Shown one piece after another: positions 28,801 to 36,300 of a stretch of DNA of 64,000 nucleotides. A program made the translations under genes and the position numbers. The notes beneath the pieces are model-generated. The model saw only the letters and a list, made by a program, of their open reading frames with translations. It searched no databases and was not told the DNA's origin. Position 1 is the first letter of the stretch, and each line of letters opens with the position of its first letter. The DNA lies in assembly GCF_030547425.1 (NCBI RefSeq), contig NZ_JAUORH010000016.1, positions 1 through 64,000 on the forward strand, in the 5' to 3' direction. This DNA is from Tenacibaculum sp. 1_MG-2023 (lineage in GTDB: Bacteria > Bacteroidota > Bacteroidia > Flavobacteriales > Flavobacteriaceae).

Positions 28801-29127
28801 GATAATTTCATTAACCTTTCTCAAGAATATTTATCACATCCTGCTGATGTAGACTGGATGAATGTAACCACTATGAAATGGGCAAGCAGCCATATAGGTA
28901 ACATAAAAAACTCAGAAAACAAAGGCTATCTTGATGCCTTTCAAAAAAAGCACCACGAACATATTAAAAAATTAAAAGAAGTTAACCACAAAATTTTAGA
29001 AGAAATTTCAGAAGGAATAGAAGAGTTAAAAAAATTGTATGAAAAAGCAAAGGATATGGAAGAAGATTTAGAAATATCAAAAACCATAGACGAACAATTA
29101 AACAACATTAAAAAATTATTTAAGTAA
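25840..29127 (+). CDS. PAAR-domain effector with HET-C-like toxin region
   Basis: A 1095-aa protein. A TTG at 25822 is in frame, but ATG 25840 gives the usual PAAR start MSGKPVAVLG. Residues 1-100 are a PAAR domain (repeated NVLVNGKPVA / NILVNGKPVA, GDMTAHGG), the spike tip of type VI secretion systems. A second region (about 140-480) contains MEEFGHFIDWQLR (E267, H271) and LDEGAIFGY, an EExGH...DEG pattern like zincin-type sites. Residues about 560-760 hold a HET-C-like block, HFGNAMHTIEDYFAHSNFVE around M648. A hydrophobic stretch (about 877-934) and a charged coiled-coil tail follow. HET-C relatives are known polymorphic toxin or effector modules. It is coupled (2-nt gap) to the lipoprotein array. 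No type VI structural genes are in this window. Confidence 0.88.
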   Translation: MSGKPVAVLGSNHQCPMCSGSTPHVGGPITKGESNVLVNGKPVATIGSACTCSGPPDVVVTGAPNILVNGKPVAAVGDMTAHGGVIISGETNVIISSGTITPPKVAASIEHIPFPTITIKDRLGASVTGNSKKLKEAEKNQEKIKKLAEETQEEKREITLTTTYPLDELNEYAKQFGASFFMYAMQAIFGESAQGKDLPLHAFDYLYRDLSEQKVEMPEIKIHTGKHPEAKYKSSENTIWIAQYLIIKATEEKDIEAMGKLFHAIMEEFGHFIDWQLRNHYTTLGGDAKLDEGAIFGYCLTTFNIFEEDTINFGTATVDGTTYKLKIELTEIKQQINELVTQERIKRDEQQDDEEYFSAGKKTLKQAGGFTHYGIERILFENQIVKNETDLNYIYLGNLLRDWSQLITPSTERYTKDQKDCIAESLGLTNEEKKTFFGLEFLNPIKLSRKHLSFVIELIACHELVGDELKKEQIGSGSGDKWIDVNPKKVTDTVAEATSDSASIKQWIVSKSEDLGIKAIKFSAEYYIFNKYFPKITSDLIGVYRPEEHIDNPMGACVVDLEKNEFLYWPTNVDPGINNHFGMKNYIRNYDPEKNKNEAFKTTENGVKPQTQKLTTASAYLTTQLQKSFAAHKQGNKKLSLLHFGNAMHTIEDYFAHSNFVELSLIKLGYSEVIPWVNRNDPKAKTFNKTPRTVDTFDDRAPLENYFDSKTKIGDYNLDTLYTTYPEAKKPILKNKHSFLFEKGGAAYEFIYKKLTIPLSGELHILRGATYIKDKKRAGDYINHLPIVTGKFGPLDMIHSLSDKIEGMFKTKSFSWKDAISSEWEGKPVVRIVDLLVLTVLTDLKYAQETEDPKNKKHKGVSYATIIEFYEYVITFRGVVLGVLEKAKRGKGWGAVGAWALIFMINSVEKALLNVVKKTIQNVIHGIAIGIRETQNLQKLDTNPTHTQIAKDEMDHPLHLLAGNLARIAVADIGRQYDNLKKGKTDLDNFINLSQEYLSHPADVDWMNVTTMKWASSHIGNIKNSENKGYLDAFQKKHHEHIKKLKEVNHKILEEISEGIEELKKLYEKAKDMEEDLEISKTIDEQLNNIKKLFK

Positions 29128-29129
29128 CT

Positions 29130-29768
29130 ATGTACAAATATTTATCGTACCTCTTAATTATTGGACTGTTTACCCAATGCAACGGACAAACAAAAAAAAA
29201 TAATATGAAAGACAACAACATAAAAAATAAACTTAAACACTTTAACAACCAACAACATCGTTTAGAGTTTAAAGAAGAAAAACTATTTTATAATGACACG
29301 CATGTAAAATTAGACCAAAATATGGCGTACTACGAAGCTGTTTTTGGTAAAGATTATACAATTAACTCAATTGACATTGTAGTTTATAATAACCTCCCCA
29401 TTTCTATGAATAAAGGTATTGACGATCAAGTAGACAACATTCGTATAGAACTGTATTATTACAACCAAGAGATGCTTAATCATAAATCAGATAACGAAAC
29501 TTGGGGGTTTCCTCCTAAAATTTTAGATAACGATTATATGTTAATTGATGGTGTACCTCTTAATAAAGACACCGATATTGAAACCTTTAACAGACTACTT
29601 ATTGATGCTAAAAAAAGAACGTTTACACAAAAGTTTGAGGGGGTTAATGCAGTTGTTAGACAATACTACAAACCTGATAGTTATGGTGAAACCATTTCAA
29701 TATCCTTTGGAGAACTATCTTCTTTAGACTACGTATCCTATAGTGATGGTTCTACCAGTTCTGATTAA
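29130..29768 (+). CDS. Putative immunity lipoprotein, array copy 1
   Basis: A 212-aa lipoprotein (signal MYKYLSYLLIIGLFTQC, C17). It carries the shared core LDQNMAYYEAVFGKDY, then a variable segment A (TINSIDIVVYNN), the conserved block DNIRIELYYYNQEMLNHKSD and GFPPKILDNDYMLIDGVPLN, and a C-terminal variable segment a (VNAVVRQYYKPDSYGE). It is the most divergent copy in both variable segments. The start lies 2 nt after the effector stop, which implies translational coupling and an effector-immunity relationship. A lipidated periplasmic immunity protein would fit an effector acting in the periplasm or membrane. I do not recognise a named catalytic domain. Confidence 0.85.
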   Translation: MYKYLSYLLIIGLFTQCNGQTKKNNMKDNNIKNKLKHFNNQQHRLEFKEEKLFYNDTHVKLDQNMAYYEAVFGKDYTINSIDIVVYNNLPISMNKGIDDQVDNIRIELYYYNQEMLNHKSDNETWGFPPKILDNDYMLIDGVPLNKDTDIETFNRLLIDAKKRTFTQKFEGVNAVVRQYYKPDSYGETISISFGELSSLDYVSYSDGSTSSD

Positions 29769-29786
29769 AAATTAAATAGTATCCCT

Positions 29787-30416
29787 ATGAAAAAACTTTT
29801 TATTTTCTTTTGCGCCATTATATGCACCCAGTGCAACGGACAAACCAAAGAAGTCAACAGTATAAAAAATCAACTTAAACACTTTAACAACCAACAACAT
29901 CGTTTAGAATTTAAGGAGGAAAAACTATTTTATAATAACACACATGTAAAACTAGACCAAAATATGGCGTACTATGAAGCTATTTTTGGTAAAGATTATT
30001 TGGTTAACGATCGAGGTAGAATTATAGATTATAAAAACCTCCCCATTTCTATGAATAAAGGTATTGACGATCAAGTAGACAACATTCGTATAGAACTGTA
30101 TTATTACAACCAAGAAATGCTTAATCATAAATCAGATAATGAAACGTGGGGGTTTCCTCCTAAAATTTTAGATAACGATTATATGTTAATTGACGGTGTA
30201 CCTCTTAATAAAGACACCGATATTGAAGTTTTTAACAGAATACTGGCAAAGGCAAAAAAAAGAACGTTTACACAAAAGTTTGAAGGAGCAAATTCTGTTC
30301 AAAGAGTTATCGTTACTATTGAAAAAGGGTTTCAAGAAGGTATATATATTAACAGAGGTCAATTAAGTTCTCTTTGTTATATATCATACAGTGATGGTTC
30401 TACCAGTTCTGATTAA
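29787..30416 (+). CDS. Putative immunity lipoprotein, array copy 2
   Basis: A 209-aa paralogue of copy 1 with lipobox C16 (MKKLFIFFCAIICTQC). Variable segment 1 is type B (LVNDRGRIIDYKNLP) and the C-terminal segment is type b (ANSVQRVIVTIEKGFQEG). Type B is shared with copy 3 and type b with copy 4. The core blocks are nearly identical to the other copies. The gap to copy 1 is 18 nt. Confidence 0.83.
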   Translation: MKKLFIFFCAIICTQCNGQTKEVNSIKNQLKHFNNQQHRLEFKEEKLFYNNTHVKLDQNMAYYEAIFGKDYLVNDRGRIIDYKNLPISMNKGIDDQVDNIRIELYYYNQEMLNHKSDNETWGFPPKILDNDYMLIDGVPLNKDTDIEVFNRILAKAKKRTFTQKFEGANSVQRVIVTIEKGFQEGIYINRGQLSSLCYISYSDGSTSSD

Positions 30417-30434
30417 AAATTAAATAGTATCGCT

Positions 30435-31061
30435 ATGAAAAAACTTTTTATTTTCTTTTGTGTCATTGTCTGCGCCCAGTGCAAAGGACAAACCAAAGAA
30501 GTCAACAGTATAAAAAATCAACTTAAACACTTTCACAATCAACAACATCGTTTAGAATTTAAAGAAGAAAAACTATTTTATAATGATACACTTGTAAAAC
30601 TAGACCAAAACATGGCGTACTACGAAGCCATATTTGGAAAAGATTATTTGGTTAACGATCGAGGTAGAATTATAGATTATAAAAACCTCCCCATTTCTAT
30701 GAATAAAGGTATTGACGATCAAGTAGACAACATTCGTATAGAACTGTATTATTACAACCAAGAAATGCTTAATCATAAATCAGATAATGAAACGTGGGGG
30801 TTTCCTCCTAAAATTTTAGGTAACGATTATATTTTGATTGATGGTGTGCCTCTTAATAAAGATACTGATATTGAAATCTTTAACAAAATACTTGCCAAAA
30901 CAAAAAAAAGAACGTTTACACAAAAATTTGAAGGAGTTCCTGCCGTAGAAAGGGAATATTTATCTATTGAGTCTCCTTTAGAGAATATACATATATCATT
31001 TGGAGAATTATCTAATTTAGACTTTATTATGTATAGTGATGGTGCAACAACTTCTGATTAA
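30435..31061 (+). CDS. Putative immunity lipoprotein, array copy 3
   Basis: A 208-aa paralogue (signal MKKLFIFFCVIVCAQC, C16, followed by K-G-Q rather than N-G-Q). Variable segment 1 is type B, as in copy 2. The C-terminal segment is type c (VPAVEREYLSIESPLENIHI), shared only with copy 7. Other changes from neighbours are small (LGNDYILID, FNKILAKTKK). The frame is intact. Confidence 0.83.
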   Translation: MKKLFIFFCVIVCAQCKGQTKEVNSIKNQLKHFHNQQHRLEFKEEKLFYNDTLVKLDQNMAYYEAIFGKDYLVNDRGRIIDYKNLPISMNKGIDDQVDNIRIELYYYNQEMLNHKSDNETWGFPPKILGNDYILIDGVPLNKDTDIEIFNKILAKTKKRTFTQKFEGVPAVEREYLSIESPLENIHISFGELSNLDFIMYSDGATTSD

Positions 31062-31079
31062 AAAACAGCTATTAGTACT

Positions 31080-31727
31080 ATGAAAAAACTTTTTATTTTC
31101 TTTTGTGTCATTGGGCTACTTACTCAATGCAACGGACAAACAAAAAAAAATAATATGAAAGCTAACACTATAAAAAATCAACTTAAACATTTTAACAACC
31201 AACAACATCGTTTAGAGTTTAAAGAAGAAAAACTATTTTATAATGACACGCATGTAAAATTAGACCAAAATATGGCGTACTACGAAGCTATTTTTGGTAA
31301 AGATTATATTCTTGGTGATTCATACGGAGATATAATTAAATACAACAACATTCCCATTTCCATAAACAAAGGTGCCGATGACATTATTGACAACATTCGT
31401 ATTGAACTGTATTATTACAACCAAGAAATGCTTAATCATAAATCAGATAATGAAACGTGGGGGTTTCCTCCTAAAATTTTAGATAACGATTATATGTTAA
31501 TTGACGGTGTACCTCTTAATAAAGACACCGATATTGAAGCTTTTAACAGACTACTTATTGATGCTAAAAAAAGAACGTTTACACAAAAGTTTGAAGGAGC
31601 AAATTCTGTTCAAAGAGTTATCGTTACTATTGAAAAAGGGTTTCAAGAAGGTATATATATTAACAGAGGTCAATTAAGTTCTCTTTGTTATATATCATAC
31701 AGTGATGGTTCTACCAGCTCTAATTAA
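31080..31727 (+). CDS. Putative immunity lipoprotein, array copy 4
   Basis: A 215-aa paralogue, the longest copy. Its signal peptide (MKKLFIFFCVIGLLTQC) joins the start of copies 2-3 to the end of copy 1 (GLFTQC, then KKNNMK), so even the N-terminus is recombinant. Variable segment 1 is type C (ILGDSYGDIIKYNNIP, with KGADDIIDN). The C-terminal segment is type b, as in copy 2. Confidence 0.83.
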   Translation: MKKLFIFFCVIGLLTQCNGQTKKNNMKANTIKNQLKHFNNQQHRLEFKEEKLFYNDTHVKLDQNMAYYEAIFGKDYILGDSYGDIIKYNNIPISINKGADDIIDNIRIELYYYNQEMLNHKSDNETWGFPPKILDNDYMLIDGVPLNKDTDIEAFNRLLIDAKKRTFTQKFEGANSVQRVIVTIEKGFQEGIYINRGQLSSLCYISYSDGSTSSN

Positions 31728-31745
31728 AAATTAAATAGTATCGCT

Positions 31746-32375
31746 ATGAAAAAACTTTTTATTCTCTTTTGTGTCATTGTCTGCGCCCAGTGCAATGGGC
31801 AAGCAAAAAAAAATAATATGGAAGCTAACACTATAAAAAATCAACTTAAGCACTTTAACAACCAACAACATCGTTTAGAGTTTAAGGAAGAAAAACTATT
31901 TTATAATGATACACATGTAAAACTAGACCAAAACATGGCATATTATGAAGCTATTTTTGGGAAAGATTATATTCTTGGTGATTCATACGGAGATATAATT
32001 AAATACAACAACATTCCCATTTCCATAAACAAAGGTGCCGATGACATAATAGACAACATTCGTATTGAACTGTATTATTACAATCAAAAAATGCTCAATC
32101 ATAAATCAGATAATGAAACGTGGGGGTTTCCTCCTAAAATTTTAGGTAACGATTATATGTTAATTGACGGTGTACCTCTTAATAAAGACACCGATATTGA
32201 AGCTTTTAACAGACTACTTATTGATGCTAAAAAAAGAACGTTTACACAAAAGTTTGAAGGAGCAAATTCTGTTCAAAGAGGTTATTTAGGAGATAAAAAC
32301 ATATACATATCATTTGGAGAATTATCTAATTTAGATTTTATTATGTATAGTGATGGTGCGACAACTTCTGATTAG
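31746..32375 (+). CDS. Putative immunity lipoprotein, array copy 5
   Basis: A 209-aa paralogue (MKKLFILFCVIVCAQC, C16). Variable segment 1 is type C, as in copy 4. The C-terminal segment is type d (ANSVQRGYLGDKNIYISFGE), shared with copy 6. The frame is intact and the stop at 32373-32375 lies 13 nt before copy 6. Confidence 0.83.
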   Translation: MKKLFILFCVIVCAQCNGQAKKNNMEANTIKNQLKHFNNQQHRLEFKEEKLFYNDTHVKLDQNMAYYEAIFGKDYILGDSYGDIIKYNNIPISINKGADDIIDNIRIELYYYNQKMLNHKSDNETWGFPPKILGNDYMLIDGVPLNKDTDIEAFNRLLIDAKKRTFTQKFEGANSVQRGYLGDKNIYISFGELSNLDFIMYSDGATTSD

Positions 32376-32388
32376 AAAACATTTTGTT

Positions 32389-33003
32389 ATGAAAAAAATT
32401 TTTATATTATTTTGCGCCATTATGTGCACCCAGTGCAACGGACAAAACAAAGAAGCTAACAGTATAAAAAATCAACTTAAACATTTTAACAACCAACAAC
32501 ATCGTTTAGAATTTAGAGAGGAAAAACTTTTTTACAACAACCAGCATGTAAAACTAGACCAAAATATGGCATATTACGAAGCTATTTTTGGGAAAGATTA
32601 TGATACAAAGAGATACGGAACAATTATTCGTTACAAAAACCTCCCCATTTCTATGAATAAAGGTGCCGATGACATAATAGACAACATTCGTATTGAACTG
32701 TATTATTACAACCAAGAAATGCTTAATCATAAATCAGATAATGAAACGTGGGGGTTTCCTCCTAAAATTTTAGATAACGATTATATGTTAATTGACGGTG
32801 TACCTCTTAATAAAGAAACCGATATTGAAGCTTTTAACAGACTACTGGCAAAGGCAAAAAAAAGAACGTTTACACAAAAGTTTGAAGGAGCAAATTCTGT
32901 TCAAAGAGGTTATTTAGGAGATAAAAACATATACATATCATTTGGAGAATTATCTATTTTAGACTTTATTATGTATAGTGATGGTGCGACAACTTCTGAT
33001 TAG
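32389..33003 (+). CDS. Putative immunity lipoprotein, array copy 6
   Basis: A 204-aa paralogue. An in-frame upstream ATG at 32350 would overlap copy 5 and lacks a signal peptide; the ATG at 32389 begins MKKIFILFCAIMCTQC and is preferred. Variable segment 1 is type D (DTKRYGTIIRYKNLP), shared with copy 7. The C-terminal segment is type d, as in copy 5. Confidence 0.83.
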   Translation: MKKIFILFCAIMCTQCNGQNKEANSIKNQLKHFNNQQHRLEFREEKLFYNNQHVKLDQNMAYYEAIFGKDYDTKRYGTIIRYKNLPISMNKGADDIIDNIRIELYYYNQEMLNHKSDNETWGFPPKILDNDYMLIDGVPLNKETDIEAFNRLLAKAKKRTFTQKFEGANSVQRGYLGDKNIYISFGELSILDFIMYSDGATTSD

Positions 33004-33016
33004 AAAACATTTTGTT

Positions 33017-33643
33017 ATGAAAAAAATTTTTATATTATTTTGCGCCATTATGTGCACCCAGTGCAACGGACAAAACAAAGAAGCTAACAGTATAAAAAAT
33101 CAACTTAAACACTTTAACAACCAACAACATCGTTTAGAGTTTAAAGAAGAAAAACTTTTTTACAACAACCAGCATGTAAAACTAGACCAAAATATGGCAT
33201 ATTACGAAGCTATTTTTGGGAAAGATTATGATACAAAGAGATACGGAACAATTATTCGTTACAAAAACCTCCCCATTTCTATGAATAAAGGTGCCGATGA
33301 CATAATAGACAACATTCATATTGAACTGTATTATTACAACCAAGAAATGCTTAATCATAAATCAGATAATGAAACGTGGGGGTTTCCTCCTAAAATTTTA
33401 GATAACGATTATATGTTAATTGACGGTGTACCTCTTAATAAAGACACCGATATTGAAGTTTTTAACAGAATACTGGCAAAGGCAAAAAAAAGAACGTTTA
33501 CACAAAAGTTTGAAGGAGTTCCTGCCGTAGAAAGGGAATATTTATCTATTGAGTCTCCTTTAGAGAATATACATATATCATTTGGAGAATTATCTAATTT
33601 AGATTTTATTATGTATAGTGATGGTTCTACCAGCTCTAATTAA
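33017..33643 (+). CDS. Putative immunity lipoprotein, array copy 7
   Basis: A 208-aa paralogue. The start is at 33017 for the same reason as copy 6: its upstream region repeats that of copy 6. Variable segment 1 is type D, as in copy 6. The C-terminal segment is type c, as in copy 3, and the last residues (SDGSTSSN) match copy 4. It closes the array and is followed by a small hairpin (33674-33692) and another lipoprotein gene. Confidence 0.83.
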   Translation: MKKIFILFCAIMCTQCNGQNKEANSIKNQLKHFNNQQHRLEFKEEKLFYNNQHVKLDQNMAYYEAIFGKDYDTKRYGTIIRYKNLPISMNKGADDIIDNIHIELYYYNQEMLNHKSDNETWGFPPKILDNDYMLIDGVPLNKDTDIEVFNRILAKAKKRTFTQKFEGVPAVEREYLSIESPLENIHISFGELSNLDFIMYSDGSTSSN

Positions 33644-33673
33644 AAATTAAATTTACTATATAAAACCATTAAG

Positions 33674-33692
33674 TATGGTTGAGTCAACCATA
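33674..33692. terminator. Hairpin after the lipoprotein array
   Basis: TATGGTTG (33674-33681) pairs perfectly with CAACCATA (33685-33692) around AGT. No T-run follows on the plus strand, so it may be a weak terminator, a processing site or a repeat remnant. Confidence 0.3.
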
Positions 33693-33709
33693 AAAACTAA
33701 ATAAATACT

Positions 33710-34237
33710 ATGAAAATTATTAATTTACTCTTATCAATTTGTTTTGTGTCCTGCATGTCACAACAAAAACTAACTAAAGAAGAATATTTAAATGTTATAA
33801 CTGTTAGTCTTATAAATAATTTTGATACTAATTTTTTAAATACTATAATTCAAGAACAAAAAACTTCTACTTCATTTAATAAAATCAATAGCACTATAGA
33901 CAAAAGCTTAAAAGAACTTGAAAGCCTAGAGGATATAAAAAATGATTTTGGTCTTAAGCATAAAAGCATTCAAATACTTTTATCTTTTAAAAAATTTGTA
34001 AAAGAAAGTCAGCTATTGATTTCGAAAATAGAACAACAGAATAATGAATCTATGTCTGATGTCAATACAGACAGTATTAACACAGAAATTAACAAGCTAG
34101 GTGAAAGTTTCTCTGAATCCAAAATATTGATTGACGATTTTTTAGAAATGATGAACAAATACGAAGATTTTAATCAAAAAGTTTTAAAATTCTGTAAATT
34201 TCATAAAGTAAAAATACCAGATTATGTACGAAACTAA
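33710..34237 (+). CDS. Small helical lipoprotein, function unknown
   Basis: A 175-aa lipoprotein with signal MKIINLLLSICFVSC (C15). The mature part is almost all alpha-helical by composition, rich in K, E, N, I, L and S (for example KSLKELESLEDIKNDFG and SFSESKILIDDFLEMMNKY). There is no catalytic motif. It is unrelated in sequence to the seven preceding lipoproteins but lies just downstream in the same direction. It may therefore be a second type of immunity protein or a passenger of the island. I do not recognise its family. Confidence 0.65.
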   Translation: MKIINLLLSICFVSCMSQQKLTKEEYLNVITVSLINNFDTNFLNTIIQEQKTSTSFNKINSTIDKSLKELESLEDIKNDFGLKHKSIQILLSFKKFVKESQLLISKIEQQNNESMSDVNTDSINTEINKLGESFSESKILIDDFLEMMNKYEDFNQKVLKFCKFHKVKIPDYVRN

Positions 34238-34339
34238 AATATTTTACTACAACACATAACACTGTCCAAAAAAGAATGAAGCTTTAAAAATGATATAGTT
34301 ATATTTTTAAAGAGTAGTAGTACAGTTATAAAAGATAAA

Positions 34340-34882
34340 TTACAACACTCGCTTTGCTTTAATAAAAGCACGTTTCCAATAGTTTTCGTGTAGTGAAGTT
34401 ACAATTACCCCTCGTGATGTAGTTGAGTGTATAAAACGAATATCTCCATTATCTACAGAAGTTACCAACCCTACATGATTTACTCTTCCTCTTTTTCTTG
34501 AGGTTTTAAAAAATAACAAATCTCCTCTTTGAACTTCTCGTAAAGAAATATTTTCTCCTTGTACATACATTTGATGAGACGTTCTTGCGATAGGCATGTT
34601 TCGTTGCTTAAACGAAGTAAAAATCAATCCTGAACAATCCATTCCTCTTTTTGTCATTCCTCCAAAACGATATGGCACACCTTTATAAGTAACTGCTGTC
34701 CATACTATTTTATCTGCAACTGTAACTTTACTTGACGATTTAGTTGTTGCTAAATGTGTCTTTTTCTTAACTTTTGCTACTTTTTTTGTTCTTGTTTGGT
34801 ATGTATTACTTACATTTTTTGATGACCCACAAGAAATCATTAAAAATGATACTATACATATAAATAAGATTTTTTTTATCAT
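34340..34882 (-). CDS. NlpC/P60 (C40) family lipoprotein
   Basis: A 180-aa lipoprotein (signal ending MISC, C18) with a basic linker (about 30-55) and a C-terminal NlpC/P60 cysteine peptidase domain. The catalytic set is visible as C83 (MDCSGLIFTSF), H136 (RVNHVGLV) and H152 (RFIHSTT). Such enzymes cut peptidoglycan stem peptides in the periplasm. It follows lpxB by 1 nt and is the last gene of the surE operon. Confidence 0.92.
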   Translation of the reverse strand: MIKKILFICIVSFLMISCGSSKNVSNTYQTRTKKVAKVKKKTHLATTKSSSKVTVADKIVWTAVTYKGVPYRFGGMTKRGMDCSGLIFTSFKQRNMPIARTSHQMYVQGENISLREVQRGDLLFFKTSRKRGRVNHVGLVTSVDNGDIRFIHSTTSRGVIVTSLHENYWKRAFIKAKRVL

Positions 34883-34883
34883 G

Positions 34884-36002
34884 CTATTCTTTACTTTTTA
34901 ATCCAGCAACAATCGACTTCGCTGTTTTTTCGGAGGCTCCTTTACCTCCTAATTTTTGCTCCAAATCAAAGTATGACAAAAATAATTTCTGACGATGCTC
35001 TGATTCTAAAATACGTGTTAATTCGTGCTCTAAATTCTCTTTGGTAAAATCATTTTGTATCAACTCTTTTACCACTTCTCTATCCATTATTAAATTTACT
35101 AACGATATATATTTTAATGTTATTATTCGCTTAGCTATTTGATAAGAAATATTACTTCCTTTATAGCACACTACCTGAGGCACTTTAAACAAAGCTGTTT
35201 CTAAAGTTGCTGTACCTGAAGCCACTAAAGCAGCATGTGAAACACTTAACAAATCATAAGTCTTATTATTGATGAATTTCACATTCATATCTCCAATAAT
35301 TTCTTTGTAAAACTCATACGATTGACTTGGTGCTCCTGCCACTACAAACTGATACTGTGGAAAATCTTTTACCAATGAAAGCATTACCGATAGCATTTTT
35401 GTTATTTCCTGCTTTCTACTTCCTGGTAACAGTGCTATCACCTCTTTATGACCCAAGTTGTGTTCTTTTCTAAACTTTTCGATAGAAACTTGTTCCCTTC
35501 CTGCAATTCCATCAATTAAAGGATGCCCTACAAAACGAACATTATAACCATGTTTTTTGTAAAACTCTTTTTCAAACGGAAGAATAACAAACATTTGATC
35601 AATGTCTCGCTTAATATCTTTTACTCTGCCCACTCTACTTGCCCAAACTTGAGGTGAAATATAATAATTGGTTCTAAAACCTTGTTTTTTTGCCCACTTA
35701 GCTATACGAAGGTTAAAACCTGAGTTATCAATAAAAATTATTACATCAGGGTTAAATTGAGTAATATCTTTTTTACAAAAAGAAATCATTCCTAAAATCT
35801 TTCGTAAATTCATCAACACCTCAACAAAGCCCATAAAAGCACGCTCTTTGTAATGCTTAACAAGTGTACCGCCAACTTCTTGCATTAAGTCACCTCCCCA
35901 AAAACGAATATCAGCTTTCGGGTCTTCTTTTAACAAAGCCTTCATCAAATTAGCCCCGTGTAAATCACCCGAAGCTTCACCAACAAGAATGTAATATTTC
36001 AT
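34884..36002 (-). CDS. lpxB: Lipid-A-disaccharide synthase
   Basis: A GT19 glycosyltransferase of 372 aa that joins UDP-2,3-diacylglucosamine and lipid X to form the lipid A disaccharide at the inner membrane. Family blocks are visible: YILVGEASGDLHGANLMKAL at the start, IFIDNSGFNLRIAKWAKKQG, YYISPQVWASR, ALLPGSRKQEI and ASGTATLETALFKVPQVVCY. It is the third gene of the surE-orf-lpxB-nlpC operon, 10 nt after the small membrane protein gene. Confidence 0.97.
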   Translation of the reverse strand: MKYYILVGEASGDLHGANLMKALLKEDPKADIRFWGGDLMQEVGGTLVKHYKERAFMGFVEVLMNLRKILGMISFCKKDITQFNPDVIIFIDNSGFNLRIAKWAKKQGFRTNYYISPQVWASRVGRVKDIKRDIDQMFVILPFEKEFYKKHGYNVRFVGHPLIDGIAGREQVSIEKFRKEHNLGHKEVIALLPGSRKQEITKMLSVMLSLVKDFPQYQFVVAGAPSQSYEFYKEIIGDMNVKFINNKTYDLLSVSHAALVASGTATLETALFKVPQVVCYKGSNISYQIAKRIITLKYISLVNLIMDREVVKELIQNDFTKENLEHELTRILESEHRQKLFLSYFDLEQKLGGKGASEKTAKSIVAGLKSKE

Positions 36003-36012
36003 GTGATTAGAA

Positions 36013-36300
36013 TTAAAAAAACTTTAAATATGCTGTTAATAAAGCCACAGCTATTGTAGTTATTAATACTCCTCTTGCCCTGTAATCTTGTTTCTTCTTT
36101 AAAAATACCCAAAAAACAAATAAGTTAGGTATTGCTGCTAGTGCTATTACAGACCCTAATACTCCTCCTTCTCTTATTTTTGCTATCGTTTCTGAAATAC
36201 TTAGTTCAGAAATATACTCTAAGTAGATAAAAAAACCACAAGTAGTTGCCAATAATGAGACTAAAATCCCAATCAATAATTCTTTTTTTATATGTCCCAT
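36013..36300 (-). CDS. Small inner-membrane protein, function unknown
   Basis: A 95-aa protein with three predicted membrane helices: near 9-27 (LIGILVSLLATTCGFFIYL), 47-67 (VLGSVIALAAIPNLFVFWVF) and 78-93. Short charged loops contain KKKQDYRARG. Its ATG overlaps the end of surE by 13 nt and lpxB follows after 10 nt, so it is translated within this operon. Homologues between surE and lpxB are common in flavobacteria, as far as I recall, and have no known function. Confidence 0.75.
   Translation of the reverse strand: MGHIKKELLIGILVSLLATTCGFFIYLEYISELSISETIAKIREGGVLGSVIALAAIPNLFVFWVFLKKKQDYRARGVLITTIAVALLTAYLKFF

Larger units (their letters stand above)
29130..33643 (+). repeat. Tandem array of seven paralogous lipoprotein genes
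   Basis: Seven gene-sized units start at 29130, 29787, 30435, 31080, 31746, 32389 and 33017, with a period of 628-666 bp. Long stretches are nearly identical at DNA level, for example the segments encoding NNQQHRLEFKEEKLFY and NHKSDNETWGFPPKIL. Two short segments differ, one near residues 62-85 and one near the C-terminus. Spacers are 13-18 nt, all genes face the same way, and the array abuts the PAAR effector. Confidence 0.95.

Noticed and set aside
29130..33643. Repeat region considered as CRISPR or satellite DNA
   Set aside because: The period is about 650 bp and each unit is an intact lipoprotein gene, so it is a gene duplication array.
25840..34237. Prophage or complete type VI secretion cluster
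   Set aside because: No sheath, tube, baseplate, integrase or other structural gene is present; only the PAAR effector and lipoproteins are seen.
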